Positions 22,321 through 32,575 of a stretch of DNA of 64,000 nucleotides are shown here, in pieces (position 1 is the first letter of the stretch; every line of letters starts with the position of its first letter). Under the pieces are notes generated by a model, which did not search any database, was not told the DNA's origin, and was given only the letters and a program-made list of their open reading frames with translations. The position numbers and the translations under genes are program-made. Source of the stretch: Forficula auricularia (lineage: Eukaryota; Arthropoda; Insecta; Dermaptera; Forficulidae); contig JALMQS010000128.1 in NCBI GenBank assembly GCA_024734495.1, positions 19,471,573 to 19,535,572 on the forward strand, read 5' to 3'.

Positions 22321-22857
22321 AAATAAAAGCTCTCCTGGGAGTAGCAATGATGGAAATACGAGTAGAAGATTTTTCATGGACCCTATGCTCTCATCAAGAA
22401 TAATTGGTATTGATTATGGACTCATATACTGCTTCAACGTTATTTTAGAAACTATATCAAGCGGCCATAAAATAGATACAAATAAATTTGGATCATTTTG
22501 CATTGACACTGCGAAAATGTATGTGGAACTATATCCATCGCATCCAATGAATCCCACCCTTCATAAAATACTAGTGCATAGATCCATTATCATTGAAAAA
22601 GCGTTGTTGCAAATAGGGATGATGACAGAAGTGGCAGCTGAGGCAAGAAACAAATACCGTCAAAATTACGCTCGAAAGTTTTGCAGTGAGTCCTGCAATC
22701 TTGACGTGATAAATAGAGTCTGATTGAGCTCGGATCCCTTTATAACTGAAATGACACCACTTCCGAGGAAAAAGACGAAATCATTCCTCAAAGGGATGAA
22801 GACCTGGGAGAAGAGGCATCAGAACCTTCAGATGAATCTTGTATATCATGTGAATGA
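22321..22857 (+). pseudogene. Fragment of a transposon-type repetitive protein
   Basis: An open frame (long part 22376-22723) gives GNTSRRFF, then ILETISSGHKIDTNKFGSF, DTAKMYVELYPSHPMNPTLHK, ILVHRSIIIEKALL, EAARNKY-type EARNKYRQN and ARKF. A stop at 22721 is followed in the same frame by LSSDPFITEMTPLPRKK and then, after a frameshift, by an acidic C-terminus ending SCISCE at 22857. I recognise this layout (NTARRFF, WYPM-P-HKILIHG, EEA-EARNK, SSDP-I, acidic tail) as a repetitive uncharacterised protein common in arthropod genomes and likely transposon-derived, but cannot name the superfamily. At least one stop and one frameshift show it is dead. The SINE at 22910 inserted just downstream. Confidence 0.5.
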
Positions 22858-22909
22858 TGTTTACTTTCACATTTATATTCATAGAATATAATGTGGAAGT
22901 ATTGCGATA

Positions 22910-23223
22910 ACCGCCTCCGAGGTCTAATGGTCAGAGCAACTGACTGACAACCCGGAGGCCCCGGGTTCGATTCCCGGCTATGCTCAGAAATTTTTCTGTA
23001 AGTATAGGGTCTGGAACGGGGTTCACTCAGCCTCGTGAGGATAAATGAGTAGCTGCTTGATTGAGAAGTAGCGAATCTCGGTTAAGAAAACTGAAACGAA
23101 GGTTGTAGACGTGCGTTGAGCTAACCACTTGACCCCTCGGTACTGTTTCCAATTAGGACAGCAACCAATTCAGTAGGCCAAGACCCATGAAGTGTTGTCG
23201 AGCCAGAGATTTATTTTATTTAT
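22910..23223 (+). repeat. tRNA-derived SINE, family 1, with 13-bp TSD (copy b)
   Basis: The head has A-box-like GAGGTCTAATGGTCAGAGC and B-box GGGTTCGATTCCCGG, then CTGTAAGTATAGGGTCTGG as in the copy at 870-1201, then a conserved body (AACGGGGTTCACTCAGCCTC; GTTGAGCTAACCACTTGACC) and a T-rich tail. AAGTATTGCGATA flanks it at 22897-22909 and 23224-23236. Full-length and well preserved. Confidence 0.9.
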
Positions 23224-23236
23224 AAGTATTGCGATA

Positions 23237-23911
23237 CCCTGCCCGGGTCCTGACTCTGATTTGTTTTGTAATGTTTTGGTTTTTTTTATTTTTGCCATAA
23301 ATGTATTATTTCTAAATGATGTTTTTTTTTTTTTTGATTTTTTTTGTTTTTAGTAATAAAAGTATTATTTTTTGTAATAATTATATTTTTTGTAAATTAT
23401 GTATTTATTTGTAGATTATGTATCATTATTCATAAACTTTAAGTTTTAATCGCGATTTTGTCAGTTTTTTCCTATCTATGATCTAAAATAATTTTTTCAG
23501 ATTTTAGCGCAATACTGGGGCGTCAAAATTAAAATTACAAAATGACATTCATAGTTGGATTTTAAAAGACCTATTCAACGGTACCCCACTCAATGGAGTG
23601 AATAAAAATTAATTTTTTGTTAACCCTTTTTTGAAACTCATTAATTATTTTTTTTGACCAATGGTCTATCTTTATATCATCAAAATTTAGCTACCTACCA
23701 AATTTCAAGTTCCTAATTTTATTGGAACCCTTTAAAATAATTTTGGCCCGATAAATACGCACAATAACCCTATGTGTGTCGCCTGCATTCTCTCGGTATG
23801 CATTCATTCGAACGCTCTGTGCTTCAGGTTGCATCGCCAGGCGGCGTTCAATATTCTTTAATTTCGGCTAATAGAAAAAACATTTTCTATTTTAAGCGTT
23901 CGTCTCTCGTA
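23237..23911. other. AT-rich DNA with T-rich tracts, no gene seen
   Basis: No recognisable feature. Confidence 0.45.
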
Positions 23912-23982
23912 TAACAGTTCATTCAATAAGTCCGTAGGATATAAGTAAGAAGAAAAGAAAATTTTGACAAAACTCGATTTTA

Positions 23983-25790
23983 TTATTCAACATAGTTGCT
24001 TTCGAGGGCGATACAACGAGTATAGCGATTTTCCAACTTTTCGATACCACTTTTATAGTACGATTTCTCTTTCTCGTCAAAATAGGTATAAGTTTCAGCG
24101 ATTACTTCATCATTGGACTTAAATTTCTTTCCAGCAAGCATTCTCTCGAGATCTGAAAACAGGAAAAAGTCGCTGGGGGCTAAATCTGGAGAATATGGTG
24201 GGTGGGTAAGCAATTTGAAGCCCAATTCATTCAATTTTGCCATCGTTTTCATCGATCTGTGACACAGTGCATTGTCTTGGTGAAACAACACTTTTTCTTT
24301 TTCAAATGTGGCCGTTTCTTTGCAATTTCAGCCTTCAATCGATCCAAAAGTGCACAGTAATAGTCGCTGTTGATGGTGGTTCCTTTTTGGAGATAGTCAA
24401 TGAATATTATTCCGTTCGCATCCCAAAATACAGATGCCATCACCTTACCGGCCGACTGTTTCGTCTTTGCTTGCTTTGGATTCGGTTCGTCGACTGTTGT
24501 CCACTCAGCTGACTGTCTTTTGGATTCTGGTGTGTAATAGTGAAACCATGTCTCATCCATTGTCACATATCGACGATAGAATTCCATTTTGTTGCGGTTT
24601 AACAGTGTACTGGCTGGAAAAATCGCCAGTTAACACTTTGCCCTTTTAAGGCAAAAATAAATAATTATAACAAATGTTTGTGGTTTAAAATATTATTTTA
24701 TTTCAAACCGGGTCTTGTATATATGTATAACAATGTGTTTAACAATCCTGGGTTTTACTAATTAAATATAGTTATATAATTTAAAATTGAACAACAAATA
24801 ATTATATTATTAAAACAATATTTGTATTTGAATTTAGGCAATCGGCCATTTCTATAAATAAATAACTTAAATATTTGATGATATTTAAGATATAAGATAT
24901 ATATATTTATATATATAAATTATTGTTGAATTATCTTTCCACGATAACAACAACACTCAACACACTATAAACAACAATATTAACGGCACACGGTACGCGC
25001 TATAATAAATAACTTAAATATTTGATGATATTTAAGATATAAGATATATATATATTATATATATAAATTATTGTTGAATTATCTTTCCACGATAACCACA
25101 ACACTCAACACACTATAAACAACAATATTAACGGCACACGGTACGCGTTATAATAAAAACGAAACGAAAATAGATCCGAGCAAGCCTACTATTACTTGAC
25201 AAATCGGCATCCATATATCATCTGTCTGCCACATGTTCATTCGTCATCACTCACTCCTCTGCCTCCACGTCATAGTCTTTCCTACTCGAATAATTCACTG
25301 TTCCGACACTAGGCTCCCGGAATATAGCCGCGGGAGATTTATTTTGGTTACAACAGCGCCAAACACTTCATTGAAGCATCGATTCGTTGTTGTTTTTGGT
25401 CGACTGTGAGCTCACGCGGCACCCACTTTGCACAGAGCTTTCGCATACCCAAATGTTCGTGTAAACTGGTAAAAACACTACCATCTGATATCTTTACAAT
25501 GTCAGCTAGCTCGTGCACCTTCAATTTGCGATCGTTCATAACCAATTTGTAGATTTTTTAAATGTTTTCTGGAATAACAGCCTCATTTGGGCGTCCACTG
25601 CGCTCTGCATCATTTGTGCTAATACGACCACGTTAAATTCAGCAATTCACTTCTCTACCATTTGTCTCGATGGAGCAGAGTCCGGATAATGTTTATCAAG
25701 CCATTGTTTGGTTTCCACTGTATTTTTTTCATCAAAAAGTAATGCTTTATTAAAACTCGAAATTCACTTTTTTCCATTTTTTTTTCAATA
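23983..25790 (-). pseudogene. Mariner transposase, disrupted
   Basis: The N-terminal part (about 25790-25354) gives MEKSEFRVLIKHYFLMKKNT-like sequence with stops and frameshifts, then NDRKLKVHELADIVKIS, the helix-turn-helix region, and RKLCAKWVPRELT. After the inserted LTR the frame resumes with EFYRRYVTMDETW and KVMASVFWDANGIIFIDYL (24587-24249), shifts, and continues as LFHQDNALCH and HPPYSPDLAPSDFFLF (24291-23983), ending ESNYVE. The three catalytic aspartates of the D,D34D triad (TMDETW, HQDNA, PSDFF) are all still encoded, but the N-terminal stops, a frameshift near 24270 and the LTR make the gene non-functional. It is a cut-and-paste transposase relic, probably fairly young before the LTR hit it. 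Confidence 0.88.
24606..25352 (-). mobile_element. Probable solo LTR inside the mariner, 4-bp TSD
   Basis: The mariner reading frame (KCLALL then NRNKMEFYRRY) is interrupted exactly by sequence beginning TGTACTGGCTGG and ending TTTTGGTTACA, flanked by ACAG (24602-24605 and 25353-25356). TG...CA ends, a 4-bp TSD and 747-bp length fit a solo LTR of a Ty3/Gypsy- or BEL-type element. It contains a tandem duplication of about 155 bp (about 24854-25008 and 25009-25160). The orientation is uncertain. Confidence 0.65.
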
Positions 25791-25959
25791 ACAAAAGTTA
25801 CTTCACACAAAATTCTATAACTCACGATTCAATAGTCAGATTGCTGTCAAATTTATACACGTATCGTTTGAATGTTAGTACTAAATAAAAATCATATGGA
25901 AAAATTCTAGTAACGCCATCTATGTGTCATCCTATAGACTTTTTGAATGGACCGTTAGA

Positions 25960-26260
25960 GTAAATCGCAGAGATTTGGGATTTGAAACTTAAGCTATCAA
26001 GAGGCTAAAGAAGTCCCTCAAGCTTTTGGCTAAAATCTAAGTACCGGAAGTTAGATATTTTTACTTGAAGATTTTTGGTATTTTGGAATTTCGTCTATTT
26101 TCTCGTTTACTCATATCGATGGTGACCTGGGGGAAACCCAAAGTGAAGTAATTTGAATGGAGAAAATTGGTATGATGATTTCAAATATGGGATAAATTAA
26201 TGTGAAAGTCGTGTGGTGCCCACACAAGTTGATTTTATTTCATATATAGCTTAATTTTTA
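25960..26260. repeat. Dispersed repeat R (copy b)
   Basis: It shares TTGGGATTTGAAACTTAAG, GAAGATTTTTGGTATTTTG, AATTTGAATGGAGAAAAT and AATGTGAAAGTCG with 20880-21400 and lacks the palindromic insertion. The mariner abuts its left side. Confidence 0.7.
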
Positions 26261-26645
26261 TAATTTATAATATATTTTGTGGTAATGGCTAAAAAAAATC
26301 CACTGACACCTACGTTGAGACGTTTAAAGACGATGATGATTTTTAGTAATTAATGAAATTTCGAAAAATATGTAATAAATTTCTCTCAATTTCAGGTGGT
26401 AAAATTTGATTTATATCGTACAAGTGTTTGCATCTGGCAGAAGAATTTCAAATGTTTACATTTGAGTGTGGAAGAACTTCGGAACGGAAATTAAATATTT
26501 AGATCCTCATTTAGAGCACAATCAAATCTTGATTAATTCTTGCGGTCAGACTAGTTTGCTAGGTTGGACCGACTAAACATCAATATACAGTTCTAAACAA
26601 GAAGATGGTAAAATCAAATAATGAAATACGATCGGTTATAATATC
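26261..26645. other. AT-rich DNA, no gene seen
   Basis: No recognisable feature. Confidence 0.45.
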
Positions 26646-26657
26646 ATTAGCCTCTCC

Positions 26658-26997
26658 AAGAAATCATAAGTTGGTGTCATCTATTAAATCCGATGGAATG
26701 GAAAATATTTAATTATATGTCAGAGGGGTTGTTTTTCACCACCTCGGGAATCAAACCCGAGTGCCAGTATCGGTATTTTACGCGTGTACATATGTCAGAG
26801 AGGTTCGCATCCTGCAGGTGAGCCAGATGGTCCGGATTGCTGTTACTGGCACTCGGGTTCGATTCCCGAGGGGTGAAAAACAACCCCTCTGACATATAAT
26901 TAAAAATATTCCATTCCATCGGATTTAATAGATGACACCAACTTATGATTTCTTGTAAATTTGAATCTATTACCATCGGCAAATTAATATCTTTCAT
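26658..26997 (+). mobile_element. Inverted tRNA-like foldback with 12-bp TSD
   Basis: Plus-strand sequence 26800-26880 has an A-box-like GTGAGCCAGATGGTCC and a perfect B-box GGGTTCGATTCCCGAGG, followed by a body ending at 26997. The 5' part (26658-26760) is an inverted copy of the body and B-box (AATCAAACCCGAG), giving arms of about 100 bp. ATTAGCCTCTCC flanks the whole at 26646-26657 and 26998-27009. The structure suggests a SINE inserted with a 5' inverted duplicate. Confidence 0.75.
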
Positions 26998-27009
26998 ATT
27001 AGCCTCTCC

Positions 27010-27518
27010 GATAAATTTCAAAATGAAAATTGTTCATATTTTGATTATACTATAAATAATATTTTATACTAACTGGTATTCCAGAGTTTTCCCCTATTCG
27101 ACACTTGCTGAAAACATTTTGGGATATACTTTATTATGAATGATCGATGCTGTGAAAGAACAAAAAAAAACATGAATATAAAACAAGCTCTCTATTTCCA
27201 GTTTGATAATTTTGAAAGATTTATTAACTAAGTTCGCTTGTAGATTATATATAGCACCCTGATGTTAAAATTATAGCTTCTGAACTTGACGATCTCGAAA
27301 TTTCTGTTTATAATATGTTAATTTCTCAGTTAGAATTCATGGTCACAATGAAATTACCAATACTTTTCATTTAAAATTTCAGTTTTCTAGGTCTTTTTAG
27401 AGGTGAAACAAAATTGATTTATTTCGTTCAAGCAGTGCTCTCAAAATTGAAATCTTTCAACTTTTTTCAAAATACACATTCAAAATTAACTGACACGTTC
27501 TGATATGGCCATCCACTT
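27010..27518. other. AT-rich DNA, no gene seen
   Basis: No recognisable feature. CTGACACGTTCTGATATGGCC just before 27519 is shared with the flank at 41599 of another minisatellite element. Confidence 0.45.
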
Positions 27519-28255
27519 GACTTTACCATAAAACCTGGCCCTTCACGTATATTTAATAAAATTATTTATAATCATGTAGGGGAGGGGGTTAGTTTTTGTA
27601 TTTTAGTCTTCTAGAGTCCCACTGATTATGTATACAAAATTTGGTAGAGTAGGGTACAAGGGCCTAGATTTTCTGGCACACCCCCTCCCCATTTTAGGCA
27701 GTTAGTTTTTGCATTTTCAGACTTCTGGAGGCCCACTAATTATGTATACAAAATTTGGTTGAGTTTGGTACAATGGTCTAGTTTTTTAATTTATTGACAC
27801 CCCCCCCCCCATTTGGGGTGGTTAGTTTTTGCATTTTTATACTTCTGGGGGTCCACTAATTATGTATAGAAAATTTGGTTGAGCTTGCTCAAATGGCCTA
27901 GATTTTTAATTTTTAATCCCTCTAATCAGCTCTTAAGCTGAATGCACTAAAACTACCTGTGAAATTCGGTTTTGATATTCAAACTAGTTTTATAGCTAGC
28001 TTGTCCGCAAAAATTTGGTAACGCACAGACTAACAACCAGACTAACAGACATTTTGACAAAAAGTTATTATCTCAAAAAATATAATTTTTTCGATATTCA
28101 CTTATTAGGGCTTTTTTGTAGACCGAAATGCAATGGTTTCGCTCAATTTTTTTAATCAAAATAGTTTCAGCCGTTTTTTAGATATTTCGAAAAAAAGAAA
28201 CAAAAAAAACACTTTTTTCATGCACGGTTACAATCCTTGACCATATGGTAAAGTA
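27519..28255 (+). repeat. Minisatellite-bearing element M (copy a)
   Basis: It begins GACTTTACCATAAAACCTGG and ends CCATATGGTAAAGTA, imperfect inverted repeats of each other. The left half holds units of about 105-140 bp (GGTTAGTTTTTGCATTTT, ATTATGTATACAAAATTTGG, then a C run); the right half holds a constant part with AACGCACAGACTAAC, GACATTTTGAC and TTTTTTCATGCACG. Further copies are at 31875, 41627, 63210 and, inverted and partial, 28743. Confidence 0.8.
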
Positions 28256-28490
28256 AGAAAAATATTTTTCAAAAAGGTAGGGATATTCAGAATTGGGTAC
28301 AACCAAGGACGTAGCCAGCAAAAAAATTATGCCTTGTGTTCATCCAAAAATAGTTCTCGAATAAACTACTGACTAAATCATCACAACCACTTTTTATCAA
28401 AATAAAATATATAACAATTCGAAACTTGGAAAATTTAACTTCTAAAATGTTACATGTTTTGAAAAATATATATTTGCATTGACTAAATTA

Positions 28491-28644
28491 AAAATTAAAG
28501 GAGACAATAAAAGAGTTTGCCTTCTGTTGGGGAAGATTTTTGAAATAATTTTAAATAAATCTTAATTTCTCCAGCAAACTCTTTTTATTGTCTACTTTAA
28601 TTTATAAAAAATTCTGCTATCCTCGTCAAAAAGAAACTTTCAAT
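28491..28644. mobile_element. Palindromic mini-element with 12-bp TSD (copy b)
   Basis: AAAGGAGACAATAAAAGAGT begins a degenerate palindrome; the end AAATTCTGCTATCCTCG...CTTTCAAT matches the other copies. TTGACTAAATTA is present at 28479-28490 and 28645-28656. Confidence 0.78.
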
Positions 28645-28742
28645 TTGACTAAATTATAGGTTTATCTTAAATCTGACCAGAAATTTAAAGATTTCACTAA
28701 AAATTAATCTATATCTAAAACTTTTTTATGGAAACCTGGCTT

Positions 28743-29085
28743 TTTACTTTACAGTACAGAGTAGTCGTCAAGTATTGTAATGGTGCATGAAAAAGTGTTT
28801 TTTCCTTCATTTTGTTGAAATGTCTAAAAAACGGCTGAAACTATTTTGATAAAAAAAATTGAGCGAAACCATGGCGTTTATAGAGGAACATCGAAAAAAA
28901 CTATATTTTACGAGATATTAATTATTTCGTCAAAATGTCTGTTAGTACGTTACCAATTTTTGTGTTCGGCCTAGCTCAAAAACTATTGTTAATATCAAAT
29001 GTATTTTTTGCCTTGAGATTAAGCTGATTAGATTTTGGTTGAAATCGAACAAAAAATTAAGTGGGAGGGGTACAAAAATTAAAAT
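28743..29085 (-). repeat. Partial inverted copy of element M
   Basis: Starting TTTTTACTTTACAGTACAG, it reads back through CATGAAAAAGTG, CGGCTGAAACTATTTTGAT and GTCAAAATGTCTGTTAG, the constant half of element M in the opposite orientation. Confidence 0.75.
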
Positions 29086-29260
29086 GATAGTATTTTCAAA
29101 CTAAATAATAGATGAAAAACTTGTAGAAACACATGACAAGGTCGTGTGGTTGACGGACATGTGATTGTTGCGGTTGTAGTATGTGTAGGTAGATCATTGA
29201 GAAGCCCACCATTAAATTTGAAAATTCATTTTGCTTTGTTGTTGGATGACGTTATAGGTC

Positions 29261-29571
29261 AGTGTTCCGCAAAGTCTGTGCCGCGGCGCACTGGTGTAAC
29301 GTGGTCATTAGTTGGTGTGCTGCGGAGAAATGTCAAGTTATACCTGAGAGTTATGCGAGCAGCAAGAGATGAGAGCAGACTTATCAACGATTGCTCCATC
29401 GCCTGTGCTCAATTAAGCAGGCTCACATTTCTCATTAAACATCTTTTCATATTATATTGATTTTAATAATAAATAAATATTGAATAAACATTGTTTTTTT
29501 TCTTTGGTGTACCTCTGAAATTTCTTCATTTGCTAGGTGTACCTTGAACACAAAAAGTTTGCGGAACACTG
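29261..29571. mobile_element. hAT MITE with 8-bp TSD
   Basis: The ends are CAGTGTTCCGCAAA and its inverse TTTGCGGAACACTG. TTATAGGT lies on both sides (29253-29260 and 29572-29579): an 8-bp target duplication, the hallmark of hAT elements. At 311 bp it is non-autonomous; it contains GTGCCGCGGCGCAC near the left end. The frame at 29146-29460 runs across its edge and is not a gene. Confidence 0.92.
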
Positions 29572-29825
29572 TTATAGGTGATTCTAGGGAGAGTTGTTCG
29601 GGATTATGTTCCATACTCTGCTGAAGAGGCGTTAGACGGTGTGTTAAATGGATAATCCAGAGAGAAACAGTTCATGTGGATAGCCTGCGATGGCTTGAGA
29701 TGACGATATCTAGCTCAATTTCATGTTAACTTGTCTAGTTCACCGGTGGATCTTACATTGTGTTTCAAAATCAGCCCATAAATCAGGGTCTTAAGATCTA
29801 TCATGTGTTTTCTTCTTCTTCTTTA

Positions 29826-30245
29826 AGTGCTTATCCGCGCCGGATGTCAGCAATCATCTTGGCTATCTTTATGTTGTTCTGAAGAGCTGCTTAGTTGTGC
29901 TGGAGAACCAGATTCGAAGATTCTTCAGCCAGGATATCCTTCTACGACCTATTCCTCTCCTTCCCATGACTTCCCCCTGAAGAACAACCTGTAGCAGCTG
30001 GGGGTTTCTCATTAAGTGGCCGAAATATTGAAGTTTGCTGGTCTTGATCGTAAGGACTATTTCTTTTTCATTATTCATCCATTGTAGGATCTTGACGTTA
30101 GATATTTTATCCGTCCATTTCACTTTCAATATTCTCCTATAGAGCCACATTTCAAAAGCCTCCAGTTTCTTTATTGAAGGCTCTGTTAAAGTTCACGATT
30201 CCACGTCATAAAGAAAAACCGAGAATACATAACATCTCGGCAATC
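29826..30245 (-). pseudogene. LINE endonuclease/RT polyprotein, C-terminal relic
   Basis: On the minus strand: CYVFSVFLYDVES, a stop, TLTEPSIKKLEAFEMWLYRR, ILKVKWTDKISN, TIKTSKLQYFGHLMRN, LQGEVMGRRGIGRRRISWL, then a frameshift and IKIAKMIADIRRG followed by a (GAA)n end. This is the region just downstream of the RT catalytic core in a very common insect LINE lineage (GVESWT, KLEAFEMWLYRR, KLQYLGH-MR, GKRG-GRRRISWL). The 5' part, including the YxDD box, is missing, so it is a 5'-truncated dead copy. Confidence 0.82.
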
Positions 30246-31874
30246 TGATTTTCAATTAATAAAAATTATAATCTAAGTGAAATTATGGATAGTAGGGTTA
30301 TTAAACGTTTTGGTGAGATTTCGGTGAATTATCGATAAATTTTAATCCAAATGAAATTCAGGAGAGGAATCGGTTTTGTGCTAAACGTTTAAAGACCCTA
30401 AATTTCATCGGTAAGAAGTAGAGCAACTAAATTTTATATTTAAATTGGGTAGAAGGAATACAGAGAGGTTTTGGTTAAAATTAGTCCATCAGAAATAGTT
30501 TACTTTTGGAGTTTTGATTTCCGGTACACCATTTTGAAAAGGAAAACTGGTAGGATGATTTCAAGATTGATCGAGGTGTAGCGATCAAGAATTCAACGGC
30601 TGGCAGTTCAACCACACACACATATATATACATTCTGTTTACTACATCTGTTCTGACACCTACACGTATTTCTACTAAACTCCACACACAGAAATACACG
30701 CAAATAACTAAATTTCATTCAAAAACTACATTTGTTCTGGTCCAATAGCCTAGTATCCGGACGTTATAAAAGAATAATAAAAATAATTTTTTTTTTCTTA
30801 AAGACTACTAATATAACCCACTATATTGATTATTGTTCCTAGAAATAACTCTATTGTCGCTAATGGCTTGTTCTGATATTTAGCCCATCCTTGACCTATT
30901 TCATTCTTAACAGATGAGGAAGAATAACATCATTTTCTTCCAACGCTTGTGTAGTAATTGATGAAATCTTTTCACTTCAAATGTCATTAAAGATACTTCA
31001 TTTTTACATTAACATGATAGCGATTTGATTTTTCTGGTATTATTGTATAGATCCATAGATTATAAATAAATGTATTTATTGCAATAATCAATCATATGGA
31101 AATTAATTAAATATGGTCAAAGATAATTAGAATAGGTATATATTTTTTTATTTCTATCCAAATAACTTCATTTCGTATATAATTAATTTTATTTATTTCC
31201 ACGATACAATTTTTCCACTGCATTAAGCAGATTAAATTTAATAAATTGATAAATATAAATATCTATCTATTATAATTAAAGTTTCTATATTTTATTTATC
31301 TAAACTCTATCTATATTGAAATGATTGATGCTCAAACAGTATGAAGATAAAAGAAATTAAATCAATTTTACATTTGATGTTTTTTTCAGTCGTGAAGTCA
31401 TTAAATGATTTGTTAAAATTTTTTTCAAGCCTTATTCACGGTGTAAGGATCGATTTTTATTTTATATATTTTCAAAAATGTTTTTTTTCTTTTACGGAAC
31501 ATCATCTAAATTTTTATTATATGTTGATAGACAATTTGATTTTAACCAAGAACTATTCTATATCATAGCAAAAAAATCACAAAAAAGTAATTATTTAGCT
31601 ATCTTAAAATCTTAATAACTTAATTTTTGAATGGGAAACTGAGAATTCCGATACGATATCTGGTGGTCTAAATTGAAACTAGCCACTGTGGTCCAAAAAT
31701 TAAGCTACGCTTCCCAATATGTTATAATATAATATAGCATTTTTGTTTAGAGCCAAATTGTGTATCAGAGTAAAATTAAAGATTTAGATTTATTTATTGA
31801 ATGCTCCTCTTAGAGCAAAAAATATTATGCCAAAATAAAATTAAATATAATAGAATAAAAATAAGCTGGCGTGT
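30246..31874. other. AT-rich DNA, no gene seen
   Basis: No recognisable coding or repeat feature; short open frames (30481-30699 minus, 31341-31568 plus) show no motif. Confidence 0.45.
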
Positions 31875-32500
31875 GACTTTACCATACAACCTGGCCTTTA
31901 CAATTATTTATAATCATGTAGGGGGGTTAGTTTTTGCATTTTTAGACTTCTGGGATCCATTGATTATGTATACAAAATTTGGTTGAGTTTGGTAAATGGC
32001 CAAGATTTTCATTTTTGACCCTACACCACCCCACTCCCCCCCCCATTTCGGGCGGTTAGTTTTTGCATTTTTAGACTTCTGGGGTCCCACTTATTATGTA
32101 TTCAAAATTTGGTTGAGTTTTAATTTTTAACCCCCCTCCCCCCCTTAATTTTGGGTCGATGTGCACCAAAATCTAATCAGCTCTTAATCTCAATGGACCA
32201 AAACTACGTGTGAAATTTGGTTTCGATATTCACACTAGTTTTTGAGCTAGCTCGTCCACACAAATTTGTTAACGCACAGACTAACAGACATTTTGACAAA
32301 CAATCATTATCCATAAAAATAGAATTTTTCGATGTTCACTTATTAGGGCTTTTTTGTAGAGCGAAATGCCATGGTTTAGCTCAATTATTTTAATCAAAAT
32401 AGTTTCAGCCGTTTTTGAGATATTTCGAAAAAAGAACGAAAAAAATCACTTTTTTCATGCACGATTACAATACTTGACCATACCCTGTATAGTAAAGTAA
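31875..32500 (+). repeat. Minisatellite-bearing element M (copy b)
   Basis: It runs from GACTTTACCATACAACCTGG to ACCCTGTATAGTAAAGTAA with three minisatellite units, each with a C-rich tract, then the constant half. Confidence 0.82.
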
Positions 32501-32575
32501 AAATCAACAATAATAAAATTGAACCATACAATAGTGTAATAATAAATTTAAATACATATCGTATATAACACAATA

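Larger units (their letters stand above)
23914..25955 (-). mobile_element. Mariner element, mauritiana-like, split by an LTR
   Basis: Inverted repeats ACAGTTCATTCAATAAGTCC (23914 onward) and, from the right end, ACGGTCCATTCAAAAAGTCT bound the element, with TA on each side (23912-23913 and 25956-25957). Without the 747-bp insertion at 24606-25352 the length would be about 1.3 kb, normal for mariner. The transposase is on the minus strand. Confidence 0.9.

Noticed and set aside
22910..22990. True tRNA gene
   Set aside because: The A and B boxes are good but the 5' and 3' ends do not pair as an acceptor stem, and the unit continues into a SINE body with a TSD. The same holds for the heads at 1201(-), 1936, 15215(-), 17294(-) and 26800.
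29146..29460. 104-codon plus-strand protein
   Set aside because: The frame runs from unique DNA into the hAT MITE and ends inside it; no motif.
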